This document shows positions 8,945 to 20,019 of a DNA stretch of 64,000 bases, one piece after another (positions within the stretch are counted from its first letter, which is position 1; each line of letters opens with the position of its first letter). The notes beneath the pieces were generated by a model. That model saw only the letters and a program-made list of their open reading frames with translations. It was not told the origin of the DNA and searched no databases. Location of the stretch: positions 2,436,722 through 2,500,721 of the forward strand of contig NZ_LMGA01000001.1 in assembly GCF_001427025.1 (NCBI RefSeq). Direction: 5' to 3'. The position numbers were made by a program, and so were the translations under genes. This stretch comes from Mesorhizobium sp. Root554 (GTDB lineage Bacteria; Pseudomonadota; Alphaproteobacteria; Rhizobiales; Rhizobiaceae).

Positions 8945-8975
8945 ATCCTCCGGGGCTTCGGCTCCGGGGGATTTT
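8945..8975 (+). terminator. Rho-independent terminator-like hairpin
   Basis: ATCCTCCGGGGC, TTCG loop, GCTCCGGGGGAT, then TTTT. The stem has two imperfect pairs. It lies between convergent genes, ending the small secreted protein gene and abutting the stop of the DUF1304 gene on the other strand. Confidence 0.6.
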
Positions 8976-9328
8976 CACCATCCCAGCCACAGCGCAGCCA
9001 GCGCCAGGACGGCCGGAACAGCCTGCACATAAAGGATCTTGCGGCCCACGGTTGCGGCCCCATAGAGGCCGGCCACCAGTACGCACAGCAGAAAGAAAGT
9101 TTTCACCGGAAAGCCTGCTGCGCCGAGATAGAGACCCCAGATCAACCCGGCTGCCAGAAAGCCGTTGTAAAGCCCCTGATTGGCGGCCAGCACCTTCGAC
9201 GCCGCCGCGAATTCGGGCGTCAGCCTGAAGGTTCGGTGCCCGGTGGGCGTGTCCCACAGCACCATCTCCAGATAGACGATGTAGATGTGGATGAGGGCCA
9301 CCAGCCCGACCAGAATGTTGCCGATCAT
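8975..9328 (-). CDS. DUF1304 family membrane protein
   Basis: 117 residues with four hydrophobic helices: MIGNILVGLVALIHIYIVYL, GLYNGFLAAGLIWGLYLG, TFFLLCVLVAGLYGAAT and AVPAVLALAALWLGW. The spacing FxxxANQGLYNGFLAAG matches the DUF1304 family of small inner-membrane proteins, whose function is not established. Convergent with the small secreted gene and divergent from the M32 peptidase. A single ATG start at 9328 fits the first helix. Confidence 0.85.
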   Translation of the reverse strand: MIGNILVGLVALIHIYIVYLEMVLWDTPTGHRTFRLTPEFAAASKVLAANQGLYNGFLAAGLIWGLYLGAAGFPVKTFFLLCVLVAGLYGAATVGRKILYVQAVPAVLALAALWLGW

Positions 9329-9497
9329 CGTTTCCCCCGCTCATTCCCGCGAAGCCGCGCCTTGCGACATCCGCGCAGGATACGCCGCCGCCGCGATGAC
9401 GCATAGGCAGCAAAAGTGGTTGCCACTCCTGGCGGCTTGCTGTCTTTTCACGCGCGACGGCGGCACGATCGCCAAGTTTACAGCACAAGGAAAAACC

Positions 9498-10985
9498 ATG
9501 TCGTTCCAGAAACTCGATGAACTCGGCCACAAGCTCGAAGCGCTGGAACACGCGATGGCGATCCTCGGCGCCGACGAGGCGACCCATATGGCGGTTGGCG
9601 GCGGCGAGAAGCGCGCCGAGGCTATGGCGACCCTTGCCGGCATGTATCACCGCCAGGCGACCGCGCCGGAAATCGGCGACTGGATCGGCGCCGCCGAAAG
9701 TGAAGCGCTGAACGAGATGCAGGCGGCGGCTGTGCGCGAATTCAGGCGCCAGTACACCAACATGACCTGCCTGCCCACGGAGTTCGTCGAGCGTCAAACC
9801 AATGCACGCCTGCGCTCGGAGCAGCTTTGGCGCGACCTGCGCGCCAAGAACGATTGGACGGGCTTCCTGCCGGCCCTTCAAGGCATCGTCACGCTGGTGC
9901 GCGAGGAGGCGGCGTTGCGCGCCCAGGCGCTTGACCTTGCCCCTTACGACGCACTGATGGAACAATACGACCCCGGCAACCGCACCGCGGATATCACCCC
10001 GGTCTTTGCCGAGTTGAAGACCTTCCTCAAGGACTTCGTGCCGGAAGCTTTGGCGGCCCAGGAGCAGCGGCTGGCCAAGCGGCCGCTCAAGCCGCTTTCG
10101 GGTATTTACCCGATCGACAGACAGCGCGAACTCGGCCTGGCGATGATGGCCGCCGTCGGCTTCGATTTCAGTCATGGCAGCCTGTCGGTCTCGCATCATC
10201 CCTTCTGCGGCGGCGTGCCGAGCGACGTCCGCATCACCACGCGCTACAAGACGACCGACTTCCTCTCCGCGCTGATGGGCGTGCTGCACGAGACCGGCCA
10301 CGCGCTGTATGAGCAGAACCTGCCGCGGGACTGGTCGCACTGGCCGCTCAGCCGCGCTCGCGGCATGGCCGTACACGAAAGCCAGAGCCTGTTTGTGGAA
10401 AAGCAGCTCGGCCGCAACCCGGCCTTCTGGCGCTGGGCGCTGCCGGTGGTGGAAAAGCACCTGGGCGAAGACTGGTCGATGGACGACATCCTGCCGCATG
10501 TGCATCAGGTGGAACGCGGCCTGATCCGTGTCGATGCCGACGAGGTCACCTACCCGCTGCACGTCATCCTGCGCTTCGAACTGGAGCAGGATCTCGTTTC
10601 CGGCGCATTGGACGTGGCCGACCTGCCGGAAGCCTGGGACGCCAAGATGCGCGACTATCTCGGTCTCTCCACCATCGACAACCCCGCCGACGGCCCGATG
10701 CAGGACGTGCACTGGCCGGGCGGCGCGTTCGGCTATTTCCCCTCCTACACACTGGGCGCCATGATGGCGGCGCAGCAATGGGCTGCATTGACGAAAGCAC
10801 ACAGCTCCGCCGAGGCCGATCTCGAAAAAGGGGATTTCACCGCGGTCAACGACTGGCGTCGCGACCATATCTGGTCGCAGGCCTCACGCTGGTCCACTCC
10901 CGAATTGATGCAACGCGCCACCGGCGAAAAGCTCAACGCAGCCCATTTCATCGCGCATCTGCGGGAGCGCTATGGGCGGGAGTGA
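9498..10985 (+). CDS. carboxypeptidase M32 (thermostable carboxypeptidase Taq family)
   Basis: Cytosolic zinc metallocarboxypeptidase, 495 residues, full family length. It has the M32 zinc motif HETGH (in GVLHETGHALYEQNLP) and the downstream HESQSLF glutamate region, with HQVERGLIRVDADEVTYPLH near the C-terminal third, a hallmark of the family. It removes C-terminal residues from peptides, excluding proline in known members. The ATG at 9498 (MSFQKLDELGHK) is chosen because homologues begin just before the first helix; the frame is open for 70 more codons upstream without family similarity. Confidence 0.92.
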   Translation: MSFQKLDELGHKLEALEHAMAILGADEATHMAVGGGEKRAEAMATLAGMYHRQATAPEIGDWIGAAESEALNEMQAAAVREFRRQYTNMTCLPTEFVERQTNARLRSEQLWRDLRAKNDWTGFLPALQGIVTLVREEAALRAQALDLAPYDALMEQYDPGNRTADITPVFAELKTFLKDFVPEALAAQEQRLAKRPLKPLSGIYPIDRQRELGLAMMAAVGFDFSHGSLSVSHHPFCGGVPSDVRITTRYKTTDFLSALMGVLHETGHALYEQNLPRDWSHWPLSRARGMAVHESQSLFVEKQLGRNPAFWRWALPVVEKHLGEDWSMDDILPHVHQVERGLIRVDADEVTYPLHVILRFELEQDLVSGALDVADLPEAWDAKMRDYLGLSTIDNPADGPMQDVHWPGGAFGYFPSYTLGAMMAAQQWAALTKAHSSAEADLEKGDFTAVNDWRRDHIWSQASRWSTPELMQRATGEKLNAAHFIAHLRERYGRE

Positions 10986-11093
10986 TCACAGGCGCAAATA
11001 TAGACGTCAACGAGACTCTACTTTGCCTTGCAAACTAAACGGCATTTTTCTAGCAATAAGTGAGACGTGAACAATAGGGAAACAGGTCAGGCG

Positions 11094-13065
11094 ATGCGGC
11101 GCACAGTTGTTTGGCAGCTTATCGGATTGATCCTTGTTGTATCCGTTTCCTGGCCGGCCGCGGCTGGTCCCCAAATTCACAAGGGGACGGCGGCTGATTG
11201 GGTCGAATTTGTTCCTCTCCCCAGCGCCGATCCCGCTTTGGCAGGCCAAATCCGGAATGGTCAATCCAACCTTTTGTCTGATTTTCAGACGAGGGCGAAG
11301 CCCGATGGATATGAGGTGTTTGACCGGGTATGCCTATAAGATCGTCGACCGGACCGGCCTTGAACGCGGCGCCTCGATCAGTGTCGAGTTCGATCCGGCC
11401 ACCCAGGACATCACTTTCAACGAGTTGAAAGTGATCCGCGACGGCGTTGTCATCGATCATCTGACGGACGTTACCTTCGATGTCTTCCGCCGGGAAAAGG
11501 ACGCCGAAAAAGGTGTTTTTGACGGGTGGCTGACGGCCTACGCCAACATCGATGATGTTCGAATCGGCGATATTGTCGACTATTCCAAGACAACCGTCAG
11601 AAAGCCGTTGGTCGGACGCGACCTGATGTTCCGGGTTTTTGACTTGGCTTGGTATGAGCCGGTCGCCCTGATCCGCGAAAAAATTATCTGGCCAGAGGAA
11701 AAACCGCTTACCATTCGCCGGACTGGAACGGACATTCAGCCGGAAATCCAGACCCGAGACGGACTGACCTCTTACCTATGGCAGGCTGCCAATCCGAAGC
11801 CGGAGCGTCGGGAGGACAATGTTCCTCCTGATGCTCTCCCGTATCAGTTCGTTTCCGTCTCTTCCACCGCGCGATGGCAGGACATCGCTGATGCGGTACT
11901 GCCCTATTATCGCCTGGACCAGCCTTTGCCCGCGGAGTTCGCAGCGAAGTTGGATGCCATAGCCACCAGCAATCCCTCGTCCGAAGACAAGATGATCGAG
12001 GCGATGCGTTTGGTACAGGATTCAATTCGTTATGTGAGCCTGTCTATTGGCCAAGGATCCTACGTGCCGCGCAATCCGACCGCCGTGGTAACCAGCGGCT
12101 TTGGCGACTGTAAGGACAAGGCCCTGCTCCTGGCCACGAGCCTGCGCCGGCTAGGCATTGAAGCCGTGACCGCGCTTACGGATATCGACGAGGGGGTCGC
12201 TCTGCCAAGCACCCTTCCGTCGCTCCGAGCCTTTGATCATGTCATCGTCAAGGCCAGCGTAGGCGATCGCGTGTACTGGCTCGACGCCACCAACTATCTG
12301 CAGGGTGGCAAAGCGGAAAACCTTGTTGCTCCGGGCTATTATTATGCCTTGCCCATTCTTCCGGGGGGTACAGGCATCGAGAGGATCGAACAGGGTATTC
12401 TCATACAGCCCACGACTTTTGTGAGCGAACTGTTCCTTTTCCCTAAACTTCCCGATCAACCGCTGCGGCTCAAGGTGGAGACGGTCTATCATGACGCCGA
12501 TGCCGACAAGATGCGCTACAAACTGATTTCGCAATCTCAAGCAAAGGTCGCTGACGATTATCTGCAATACTATAACCGCCAATATCCGGGGATGAAGGCC
12601 GTCGAACCTCTCGTGACCAAGGACGATCGAGATGGAAACGTCATCGTCACCAACGAGTCTTACGAACTTGCGCCGGACGATCTTCACAAAAACGCTCTTG
12701 CCGAAAATTTTCCGCTCAAGGCGGATATTGGTCTGGGTTTCTTACCGGAACCGAGCAGTGTCGACCGGCAAAGTCCGGTTTGGCTCGGATTGAAAAGGTT
12801 CAACCGGCATAAAATCACGGTCAAGAACCTGAAGGCCCGGTTCGCGCCTCCCGAAGACATGCACGACATCATCACGCCGTACATGGCTTTCCGTCTCAGT
12901 TGGTCCAGCACACCGACGGAATTTGAATTGGATTGGATCCTGAACACGCTCAGCGACCGCGCGCCGGTTGCCGATCTGAGCGCATATCTGAAAGCCTTGA
13001 AGGACATCTCCTACAACGCATCGTTGAGCTACAATTTCGCCTATGCGCAGGCCGAGGCCAATTAG
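11094..13065 (+). pseudogene. DUF3857 / transglutaminase-like secreted protein, +1 frameshift near 11330
   Basis: A single gene is split by one extra base. Codons from 11094 give a signal peptide (MRRTVVWQLIG...PAAAG) and the start of a DUF3857 domain ending GYEVFDRV, then a stop at 11337. The next frame continues exactly where the family does (AYKIVDRTGLERGASISVEF) and runs to 13065. It includes a transglutaminase-like domain with Cys in GFGDCKDKALLL, His in FDHVIVKAS and Asp in WLDATNY. Removing one base of GTATGCC at 11328-11334 restores a ~656-residue protein. No slippery heptamer is present. Either a recent inactivation or a sequencing error. Confidence 0.8.
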
Positions 13066-13093
13066 GCGAAGCCGATCCCCGAAGAGCGAGCCC

Positions 13094-14893
13094 CTACTCC
13101 GCCGCCCCCATGAAGGCGTCCGCGCCGGTCTCGAACTGCAGCTTGGCCAGTCGCGCATAGATGCCGCCCTTGGCGACGAGGCTCTTGTGGGTGCCTTCCT
13201 CGACGATACGGCCGCCGTCCATCACCAGGATCCGGTCGGCCTTCAGCACCGTAGCGAGCCGATGCGCGATCACCAGCGTGGTGCGGCCGCGCATCAGATG
13301 TTCCAGCGCCGCCTGCACCAGCGTCTCGCTCTCGGCGTCGAGCGAGGACGTCGCCTCGTCCAGCAACAGGATCGGCGCGTCGCGCAAAATGGCGCGGGCA
13401 ATGGCGATGCGCTGCCGCTGGCCGCCTGATAGCGTGACGCCGCGTTCGCCGAGTTGCGTGTCGTAGCCGTCCCTCAGCTTCGTGATGAATGGATCGGCAA
13501 GCGCCGCCGTCGCCGCTGCCTCGATCTCGGCACCGGAGGCGCCCGGCCTGCCGAAGCCTATATTGTCGCGCGCGCTGGCGGCGAACACGGTCACATCCTG
13601 CGGCACGATGGCGATCCGTTGCCTAAGCGCTGCCGGATCGGCCTCGCGCGCTTCGATACCGTCGATCGCTATCGACCCCGTTTCGGGGTCGTAGAAGCGC
13701 AGGATCAGCGAAAAGACCGTGCTCTTGCCGGCGCCCGAGGGACCGACGATCGCCACCGTCTCCCCGGGCTTGACCGCAAAGGTCAGCCCGTGAACAGCGG
13801 CGCGGTCCGGTCGCGCCGGATAGGAGAAGGACACGTTGTCGAAGGCAATGGCGCCCCGCGCCGTCGCCGGCAGCGGCTTGGGGTTCGGGGGCGCACCGAT
13901 GGCCGGTCTTTCGGCGAGGATTTCAGTCAGGCGTTCAGCCGCGCCCGCGGCCTGCGAAAGTTCGCCCCACACTTCAGACAGCGCGCCCAGCGCCCCGGCG
14001 GCGAACACCGCATAGAGCAGGAACTGTCCGAGCGTGCCGGGCGACAGCGTGCCGGACAGCACGTCGCGCGAGCCGAACCACAGCACAGCCACGACGGACG
14101 AGAAAATCATGAAGATGGCAAAGAATGTCAGCAACGCGCGCGCAAGCACGGATGAGCGCGCCGCGTTGAAAGCCGCTTCCACCGCCGCCGCGAACCGCCC
14201 CGTCACGAGCTTTTCGTTGGTGAAGGCCTGCAGCGTGCGCACCGCGCCGATCTGCTCGCTGGCATAGGCGGTCGCCTCGGCCAGCGTATCCTGCGCCTGC
14301 CGGGATCTGCGCCGCACCGACCGGCCAAACGCGACCAACGGCAGCACGATGATCGGGATTGCCACAATGACAAGGCCGGACAGCTTGGCGCTCGTCACCA
14401 CCATCATGGCGACGGCGCCAAGGCCGAGGATGATGTTGCGCAGCGCCACCGAGGCTGTCGCGCCGACTGCCGATTTCACCTGCGTCGTGTCCGCGGCCAG
14501 CCGCGAGACGATCTCGCCGGAATGCGCGGTATCAAAAAAGGCCGGCGACAGCGCCGTGACGTGGGAAAAGACGTCGCGGCGGATGTCGGCGACGACGCGC
14601 TCGCCGAGCGTGATGACGAAATAGTAGCGGCCGGCGGACGCCAGCGCCAGCACCGCGGCCATCACCACCAGCATGGTGAAGTAATTGGCGATGAAAGTGG
14701 AATCGGCGGAGGAAAACCCGTGGTCGATCATGCGCCGGACGGCAACCGGCAGCGCCAGCGTGGTCAGCGCGGCCAGGACGAGCGAGACGACGGCGCCGGC
14801 CACCAGGCCGCGATACCGGCCGATATAGGGAACCAGCCGCCGGAGCGGCGCCGGCGAAGGGCGCCGTCCATCCCCGCTCGCTTGTTCCGCCAT
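13094..14893 (-). CDS. ABC exporter, fused permease/ATPase (MsbA-like)
   Basis: 599-residue half-transporter: six membrane helices (~20-310) followed by an ATPase domain (~345-590). Walker A is [13 protein letters not shown], the signature [14 protein letters not shown], Walker [13 protein letters not shown], and the H-loop VIAHRL. The membrane part has the ABC_membrane type-1 pattern (for example [21 protein letters not shown]). Likely exports a lipid or other hydrophobic substrate as a homodimer; substrate unknown. A 175-bp promoter gap separates it from the divergent rpmE. Confidence 0.92.
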   Translation of the reverse strand: MAEQASGDGRRPSPAPLRRLVPYIGRYRGLVAGAVVSLVLAALTTLALPVAVRRMIDHGFSSADSTFIANYFTMLVVMAAVLALASAGRYYFVITLGERVVADIRRDVFSHVTALSPAFFDTAHSGEIVSRLAADTTQVKSAVGATASVALRNIILGLGAVAMMVVTSAKLSGLVIVAIPIIVLPLVAFGRSVRRRSRQAQDTLAEATAYASEQIGAVRTLQAFTNEKLVTGRFAAAVEAAFNAARSSVLARALLTFFAIFMIFSSVVAVLWFGSRDVLSGTLSPGTLGQFLLYAVFAAGALGALSEVWGELSQAAGAAERLTEILAERPAIGAPPNPKPLPATARGAIAFDNVSFSYPARPDRAAVHGLTFAVKPGETVAIVGPSGAGKSTVFSLILRFYDPETGSIAIDGIEAREADPAALRQRIAIVPQDVTVFAASARDNIGFGRPGASGAEIEAAATAALADPFITKLRDGYDTQLGERGVTLSGGQRQRIAIARAILRDAPILLLDEATSSLDAESETLVQAALEHLMRGRTTLVIAHRLATVLKADRILVMDGGRIVEEGTHKSLVAKGGIYARLAKLQFETGADAFMGAAE

Positions 14894-15068
14894 GCCCGGT
14901 TTCCTGTTCGAATTGGCTTCGGCGCGGCCTTGTGATTCAATTTGGCCTGATGTATAGGCTCGCCGACCGTTTTGGAAGCTGCGGCTCCTGCATAGCTGCG
15001 GCTTCTCGTTTTAAAAAGGGGCGCATCGACGCAGGCCGTCAGCCGCACCCCTCAGCAGGACAAGAGCC

Positions 15069-15290
15069 ATGAAGACCGAAATCCATCCCGACTACCATAC
15101 GATCAAGGTCGTCATGACCGACGGCACCGAGTATATGACGCGCTCGACCTGGGGCAAGGAAGGCGACACGATGAACCTCGACATCGACCCGTCGACCCAT
15201 CCGGCTTGGACCGGCGGCCAGCAGACGCTGCTCGACCGCGGCGGCCGTCTCTCCAAATTCAAGAACAAGTTCGCCAATCTCGGCATCTGA
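15069..15290 (+). CDS. rpmE: 50S ribosomal protein L31
   Basis: 73 residues with L31 family features: [19 protein letters not shown] at the N-terminus and [11 protein letters not shown] near the C-terminus. It lacks the CxxC zinc-ribbon pairs of the Cys-containing L31 type, so it is the cysteine-free form and its level should not depend on zinc. It has its own promoter region and ends in a strong bidirectional terminator shared with acs. Confidence 0.97.
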   Translation: MKTEIHPDYHTIKVVMTDGTEYMTRSTWGKEGDTMNLDIDPSTHPAWTGGQQTLLDRGGRLSKFKNKFANLGI

Positions 15291-15308
15291 ACGGTTCTTG
15301 CCGGCATT

Positions 15309-15337
15309 AAAAAACCCGCCTTCGAGGCGGGTTTTTT
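15309..15337. terminator. bidirectional Rho-independent terminator between rpmE and acs
   Basis: Perfect 13-bp arms AAAAAACCCGCCT and AGGCGGGTTTTTT around a TCG loop. The A-tract on one side and T-tract on the other make it functional in both directions for the convergent genes. Confidence 0.93.
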
Positions 15338-15364
15338 GTTGTTTGTGCGGCAAGGCCGGCAGGA

Positions 15365-17320
15365 TCACTTCTTCTTGTTCTGCCGGTTCTCGATCAGGTC
15401 GTCGACCACCGCCGGATCGGCGAGCGTCGAGGTATCGCCCAGCGCGCCGAAATCGTCCTCGGCGATCTTGCGCAGGATGCGGCGCATGATCTTGCCCGAA
15501 CGCGTCTTCGGCAGGCCCGGCGCGAACTGGATCTTGTCTGGCGCGGCGATGGCGCCGATCTCCTTGCGCACATGCGCGACCAGTTCCTTCCGCAGCTCCT
15601 CGGTCGGCTTTTCGCCGGCCATCAGCGTCACATAGCTGTAGATGCCCTGGCCCTTGATGTCGTGGGGATAGCCGACGACCGCGGCCTCCGACACCTTGTC
15701 GTGGCTGACCAGCGCCGACTCCACCTCGGCCGTGCCCATGCGGTGGCCGGACACGTTGATGACGTCATCGACGCGGCCGGTGATCCAGTAGTAGCCGTCC
15801 TCGTCGCGCCGGCAACCGTCGCCGGTGAAGTACTTGCCCTTGTAGGTAGCGAAATAGGTCTGCACGAAGCGGTCATGGTCGCCATAGACGGTGCGCATCT
15901 GGCCCGGCCATGAGTCGACGATGCAGAGATTGCCGTCGGTCGCCCCTTCCAGCACATTGTCCTCATTGTCGACCAGTTGCGGCTTGATGCCGAAGAACGG
16001 CCGCGTCGCCGAGCCCGGCTTCAAGTCGGTCGCGCCAGGCAGCGGCGTGATCAGGATGCCGCCGGTCTCCGTCTGCCACCAGGTGTCGACAATCGGCACC
16101 CTGGAGTTGCCGACCACCTTGTAATACCACTCCCAGGCTTCCGGGTTGATCGGTTCACCGACCGAGCCCAGCACGCGCAGGCTCTTGCGCGAGGTCTTCT
16201 TCACCGGCTCCTCGCCGGCGCCCATCAGCGCGCGGATAGCGGTCGGCGCGGTGTAGAAAATGTTGACCTTGTGCTTGTCGACCACTTCCCAGAACCGCGA
16301 GGTCGAGGGGTAATTCGGCACGCCTTCGAACATCAGCGTCGTCGCGCCATTGGCCAGCGGTCCGTAGACGATGTAGCTGTGCCCGGTCACCCAGCCGACA
16401 TCGGCGGTGCACCAGTAGATATCGCCGTCATGGTAGTCGAAGACGTATTGATGCGTCATCGATGCATAGACGAGATAGCCGCCGGTCGTGTGCAGCACAC
16501 CCTTCGGCTTGCCGGTCGAGCCTGACGTATAGAGGATGAACAGAGGGTCTTCCGCCTTCATCTTCTCCGGCTTGCAGTCCGGCTTCGCCGCCGCGACCTC
16601 ATCGTGATACCAGACGTCGCGGCCATCGGCCCAGCCAACCTTGCCGCCGGTGCGGCGCACCACGACGACTGTTTTGACCTTGGTGCCGGCCTTGGCGGCG
16701 ATCTCCACCGCCCTGTCGGTATTTTCCTTGAGCGGAATGGTCTTGCCGCCACGCAGTCCTTCGTCGGCGGTGATGACGAAGGTCGATTTGCAATCGTCGA
16801 TGCGCCCGGCCAGCGCGTCGGGCGAAAAGCCGCCAAAGACGATCGAATGGATCGCGCCGATACGCGTGCAGGCGAGCATCGCATAGGCCGCCTCCGGGAT
16901 CATCGGCATATAGATGGTGACGCGGTCGCCCTTCTTGACGCCGTGCGTCTTCATCACGTTGGCGAGGCGGCAGACATGCTCGTGAAGCTCGTTATAGGTG
17001 ATTTTCTTGTCGTCGTAGGGGTTGTCGCCTTCCCAGATGATCGCCGTCTGGTTTCCGCGCTTCTTCAGATGACGGTCGATGCAGTTGTAGGAGACGTTGG
17101 TCAGCCCGTCCTCGAACCACTTGATCGACACCTTGCCTTTGAAGGACGTGTTCTGAACCTTGGTGTACGGCTTGAACCAGTCGATCCGCTTGCCGTGCTT
17201 GCCCCAGAACTTGTCCGGGTTCCTCACGCTTTCGGCATACCACTTCAGGTATGTGTCGTTGTCGATCAAGGCGTTCTTTTTCCACGCCGGCTGCACCCGG
17301 TGGACACGGACTTCGGACAT
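15365..17320 (-). CDS. acs: acetyl-coenzyme A synthetase
   Basis: AMP-forming acetate-CoA ligase, 651 residues, standard length. Motifs: the AMP-binding P-loop [15 protein letters not shown], the acyl-adenylate motif [31 protein letters not shown], and the C-terminal [15 protein letters not shown] with the lysine acetylated by Pat-type enzymes. It activates acetate for the TCA/glyoxylate route. The start at 17320 ([10 protein letters not shown]) follows a GGGAGGAA box; the frame is open 29 codons further upstream without similarity. It terminates at the hairpin shared with rpmE. Confidence 0.97.
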   Translation of the reverse strand: MSEVRVHRVQPAWKKNALIDNDTYLKWYAESVRNPDKFWGKHGKRIDWFKPYTKVQNTSFKGKVSIKWFEDGLTNVSYNCIDRHLKKRGNQTAIIWEGDNPYDDKKITYNELHEHVCRLANVMKTHGVKKGDRVTIYMPMIPEAAYAMLACTRIGAIHSIVFGGFSPDALAGRIDDCKSTFVITADEGLRGGKTIPLKENTDRAVEIAAKAGTKVKTVVVVRRTGGKVGWADGRDVWYHDEVAAAKPDCKPEKMKAEDPLFILYTSGSTGKPKGVLHTTGGYLVYASMTHQYVFDYHDGDIYWCTADVGWVTGHSYIVYGPLANGATTLMFEGVPNYPSTSRFWEVVDKHKVNIFYTAPTAIRALMGAGEEPVKKTSRKSLRVLGSVGEPINPEAWEWYYKVVGNSRVPIVDTWWQTETGGILITPLPGATDLKPGSATRPFFGIKPQLVDNEDNVLEGATDGNLCIVDSWPGQMRTVYGDHDRFVQTYFATYKGKYFTGDGCRRDEDGYYWITGRVDDVINVSGHRMGTAEVESALVSHDKVSEAAVVGYPHDIKGQGIYSYVTLMAGEKPTEELRKELVAHVRKEIGAIAAPDKIQFAPGLPKTRSGKIMRRILRKIAEDDFGALGDTSTLADPAVVDDLIENRQNKKK

Positions 17321-17578
17321 TTCTGTGCATTCCTCCCGAATTTCGACGCCGGTTACGCACCGACGGCATCGCGGCCAGAAGCTGCGGATGCCCGGCATTA
17401 TTATCAATTCTTACCCGGCGGCAACATTAGACGTTGGGGGAGCGTGGCGGGATGACGCACATTGTGGCGTCCAATCGAAGACGTCGGCCGGCCGGATGAA
17501 GACGTCGTTCAGAACCGGTTAACCATCCGGGCGCAGACTTCGGATGGGAGGATTGGCACCAGCGCCTGCGAGGCAGAC

Positions 17579-17851
17579 ATGCGCGACCATTCCGAACTGG
17601 AACTGCTGCTGAAAGGCTACGGCCTGACCACCGCCAGGATCCTATACCACTTCCCCGACCACCCGCATCTGCTGCAGACCTATGTCTGGCAGGACTACGA
17701 TCTGGCCCCGAAATTCCCGGCTCTGTTCAGCTTCATCGAGTTCTGGAGGACCCGGCTCGAAGGACCGCTGCATTCCATTCAGTACACCCACAGCCGGCTG
17801 ATCGCGCCGAACGAATGGCGCAAGGTGGACGGCGAACTGGTCCTCCACTGA
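17579..17851 (+). CDS. usg: Usg family protein
   Basis: 90-residue protein of the alphaproteobacterial Usg family: LLLKGYGLTTARILYHFPDHP, QTYVWQDYDLAPKFPAL and the end HSRLIAPNEWRKVDGELVLH are characteristic. Usg was named for its position near tryptophan genes in Caulobacter; its molecular role is unknown. The start at 17579 (MRDHSELELLLKG) agrees with family length; 39 additional in-frame codons upstream do not look coding. It is a stand-alone gene between acs and the binding protein. Confidence 0.85.
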   Translation: MRDHSELELLLKGYGLTTARILYHFPDHPHLLQTYVWQDYDLAPKFPALFSFIEFWRTRLEGPLHSIQYTHSRLIAPNEWRKVDGELVLH

Positions 17852-17992
17852 GGCAGAATTGCCGGCGGCACGACATCTGGCCCACATGAAAGGGGCCGGG
17901 CGGGCCTTTCCGATCGCTTCCACAGGCGTGAATGTCTATGGCTAGGGCTTTCCGCCGGCCAGACAGGACCGGCCACACAAGGAGTCATGCCA

Positions 17993-19099
17993 ATGAAGAT
18001 GAAGCTGCTTGCCGGCGTCGCCATCGCCGCAACCCTGGCGTTCGCGAATTCCGCCTTGGCCGACATCACCATCGGTGTTGTCGCGCCGCTGACTGGGCCG
18101 GTCGCCGCCTATGGCGACCAGGTCAAGAATGGCGCCGAGGCCGCCGTCGAGACCATCAACAAGAACGGCGGCGTTCTGGGTGAAAAAATCGTGCTCAAGC
18201 TCGCCGACGACGCCGGCGATCCCAAGCAGGGTGTCTCGGCCGCCAACAATCTGGTCGGCGACGGCGTGCATTTCGTCGTCGGTCCGGTCACGTCCGGCGT
18301 CGCCATACCGGCCTCGGACGTGTTCGCCGAGAACGGGGTTCTGATGGTGACCCCGACGGCCACCGCGCCGGACCTCACCAGCCGCGGTCTCACCAACGTG
18401 CTGCGCACCTGCGGCCGCGACGACCAGCAGGCCGAGGTCGCCGCCAAATACGTGCTCGAGCACATGAAGGACAAGAAAATCGCCGTCGTTCACGACAAGG
18501 GCACCTATGGCATGGGTCTCGCCAATGCATTCAAGGCGGCGCTGAACAAGGGCGGTGTCACCGAGGTGCTCTATGAAGGCATCATGCCTGGCGAAAAGGA
18601 CTATTCAGCCATCGTTGCGAGGCTGAAGAATGACGGCGCTGAAGTCATCTATTTCGGCGGGTACCACCCGGAGGGCGGCCTGATCGCCCGCCAGCTCGCG
18701 GATGGCGGCGTCAAGGCGCAGATCATCGGCGGCGAAGGCCTGTCCAACACCGAATACTGGGCGATCGGCAATGAGGCGGCGGCCGGCACGCTGTTCACCA
18801 ACGCGTCGGATGCGCTGAAGAACCCCGACTCGGCCGAGGCCGTGCAGGTGCTGAAGGCGAAGAACATTCCGGCTGAGGCCTTCACGCTCAACGCCTATGC
18901 CGCCGTGCAGGTCATCAAGGCCGGAATCGAGAAGGCCGGCAAGGCCGACGACGCGACCGCCGTCGCCGCCGCGCTGAAAGACGGCCAGCCGGTCGAGACC
19001 GCCATCGGCAAATTGACCTACGGCGAGACCGGCGACCTGTCCTCGCCGAGCTTCTCCCTGTTCAAGTGGGAAGACGGCAAGATCGTCCCTGTGGAATGA
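17993..19099 (+). CDS. branched-chain amino-acid ABC transporter substrate-binding protein (LivJ-like)
   Basis: 368 residues. A signal peptide ([20 protein letters not shown], cleavage after ALA) precedes a type-1 periplasmic binding fold typical of LivJ/LivK ([56 protein letters not shown]). It delivers leucine, isoleucine, valine or similar amino acids to a Liv permease encoded elsewhere; no livHMGF genes are adjacent. The start at 17993 lies 8 nt after AGGAG (17980-17984); the ATG at 17987 would be too close. A terminator follows at 19121. Confidence 0.92.
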   Translation: MKMKLLAGVAIAATLAFANSALADITIGVVAPLTGPVAAYGDQVKNGAEAAVETINKNGGVLGEKIVLKLADDAGDPKQGVSAANNLVGDGVHFVVGPVTSGVAIPASDVFAENGVLMVTPTATAPDLTSRGLTNVLRTCGRDDQQAEVAAKYVLEHMKDKKIAVVHDKGTYGMGLANAFKAALNKGGVTEVLYEGIMPGEKDYSAIVARLKNDGAEVIYFGGYHPEGGLIARQLADGGVKAQIIGGEGLSNTEYWAIGNEAAAGTLFTNASDALKNPDSAEAVQVLKAKNIPAEAFTLNAYAAVQVIKAGIEKAGKADDATAVAAALKDGQPVETAIGKLTYGETGDLSSPSFSLFKWEDGKIVPVE

Positions 19100-19120
19100 G
19101 TTTTCGCCATGCTATTTGGA

Positions 19121-19147
19121 AGGCCGGGGCAACGCTCCGGCCTTTTT
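19121..19147 (+). terminator. Rho-independent terminator after the LivJ-like gene
   Basis: AGGCCGGGGC, AAC loop, GCTCCGGCCT with one mismatch, followed by TTTTT. It is placed 21 nt after the stop codon and before the convergent yggS-family gene. Confidence 0.88.
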
Positions 19148-19193
19148 CGTGGTGCCTTTCCGGAAAGGCTGGCCGTAGCCGGCCTACGTCCGC

Positions 19194-19883
19194 TCAGGCG
19201 GGAACCGCCGCCGGCGCATAGGTGCGGCCGCCGAAAATCGCCGAGCCGACGCGCACACTCGTCGCGCCGAAGGCGATAGCCACCTGATAGTCGCTGGACA
19301 TGCCCATCGAAAGCTTTTCGACGCCCGCTTCCTTGGCGAGCTTGCCGAGGAGCGCGAAATGCGGTCCAGGATTTTCCTCGGCCGGCGGAATGCACATCAG
19401 GCCCTCGATATGCAGGCCATGCTCGTTGCGGCATCGGGCCACGAAAGCCACCGCATCCTTCGGCTCGATGCCCGCTTTCTGCGGTTCGGACCCCGTATTG
19501 ACCTGCACGTAAAGCCGCGGGGTCCTGCCCTGCTTGCGCGTTTCCTTGGCAATTTCGGCGGCGATCTTTTCACGATCGACCGACTGGATGACATCGAAAA
19601 GCTCGACGGCGTCCTTGGTCTTGTTCGACTGCAACGGCCCGAGCAGATGCAGCTCGATGCCCGGATATTGCGCTCTGAGCGCCGGCCACTTGCCCTGCGC
19701 CTCCTGCACCTTGTTCTCGCCGAAGATTCGCTGGCCCGCTTCGATGGCCGGCCGGATATCGTCGGGACCGAAGGTCTTGGAAACGGCTACGAGCGAGGCC
19801 GAACCGGCTTCGCGCTTTGCTTCGCGCTCGGCGGCTGCGATGTTTGCTTTGACCGCCTCAAGCTGCGAGACCGTATCACTCAT
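19194..19883 (-). CDS. YggS family pyridoxal-phosphate homeostasis protein
   Basis: 229 residues, a PLP-binding TIM barrel without known catalysis that buffers vitamin B6. The PLP-lysine region is LVAVSKTFGPDDIRPAIEAG; family motifs IFGENKVQEAQGKW, LHLLGPLQSNK and LSMGMSSDYQVAIAFGATSVRVGSAIFG follow. The start at 19883 (MSDTVSQLEAVKANI) matches homologues. Divergent from leuS with a ~136-bp gap. Loss in other bacteria disturbs amino-acid and B6 pools. Confidence 0.94.
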   Translation of the reverse strand: MSDTVSQLEAVKANIAAAEREAKREAGSASLVAVSKTFGPDDIRPAIEAGQRIFGENKVQEAQGKWPALRAQYPGIELHLLGPLQSNKTKDAVELFDVIQSVDREKIAAEIAKETRKQGRTPRLYVQVNTGSEPQKAGIEPKDAVAFVARCRNEHGLHIEGLMCIPPAEENPGPHFALLGKLAKEAGVEKLSMGMSSDYQVAIAFGATSVRVGSAIFGGRTYAPAAVPA

Positions 19884-20019
19884 CGTATGATCCTTCTGTT
19901 TTTGACCCGGCGCTGCGCCCGCATGGTTGACGGGTTCGGCAAAGCATGGTGAAGACCCGGACCGAGCTTTATGAACCGCTGCAGGCGTGTTCCCCAACGT
20001 TTTAAGTGAAAAACGTCTC

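Noticed and set aside
8853..10868. 671-codon minus-strand open frame
   Set aside because: Antisense to the M32 carboxypeptidase, whose zinc motif and length are convincing; the mirror frame has no domain.
11094..13065. Programmed ribosomal frameshift in the DUF3857 gene
   Set aside because: No slippery heptamer or downstream structure at GTATGCC, and the family is not known to use frameshifting; mutation or error is simpler.
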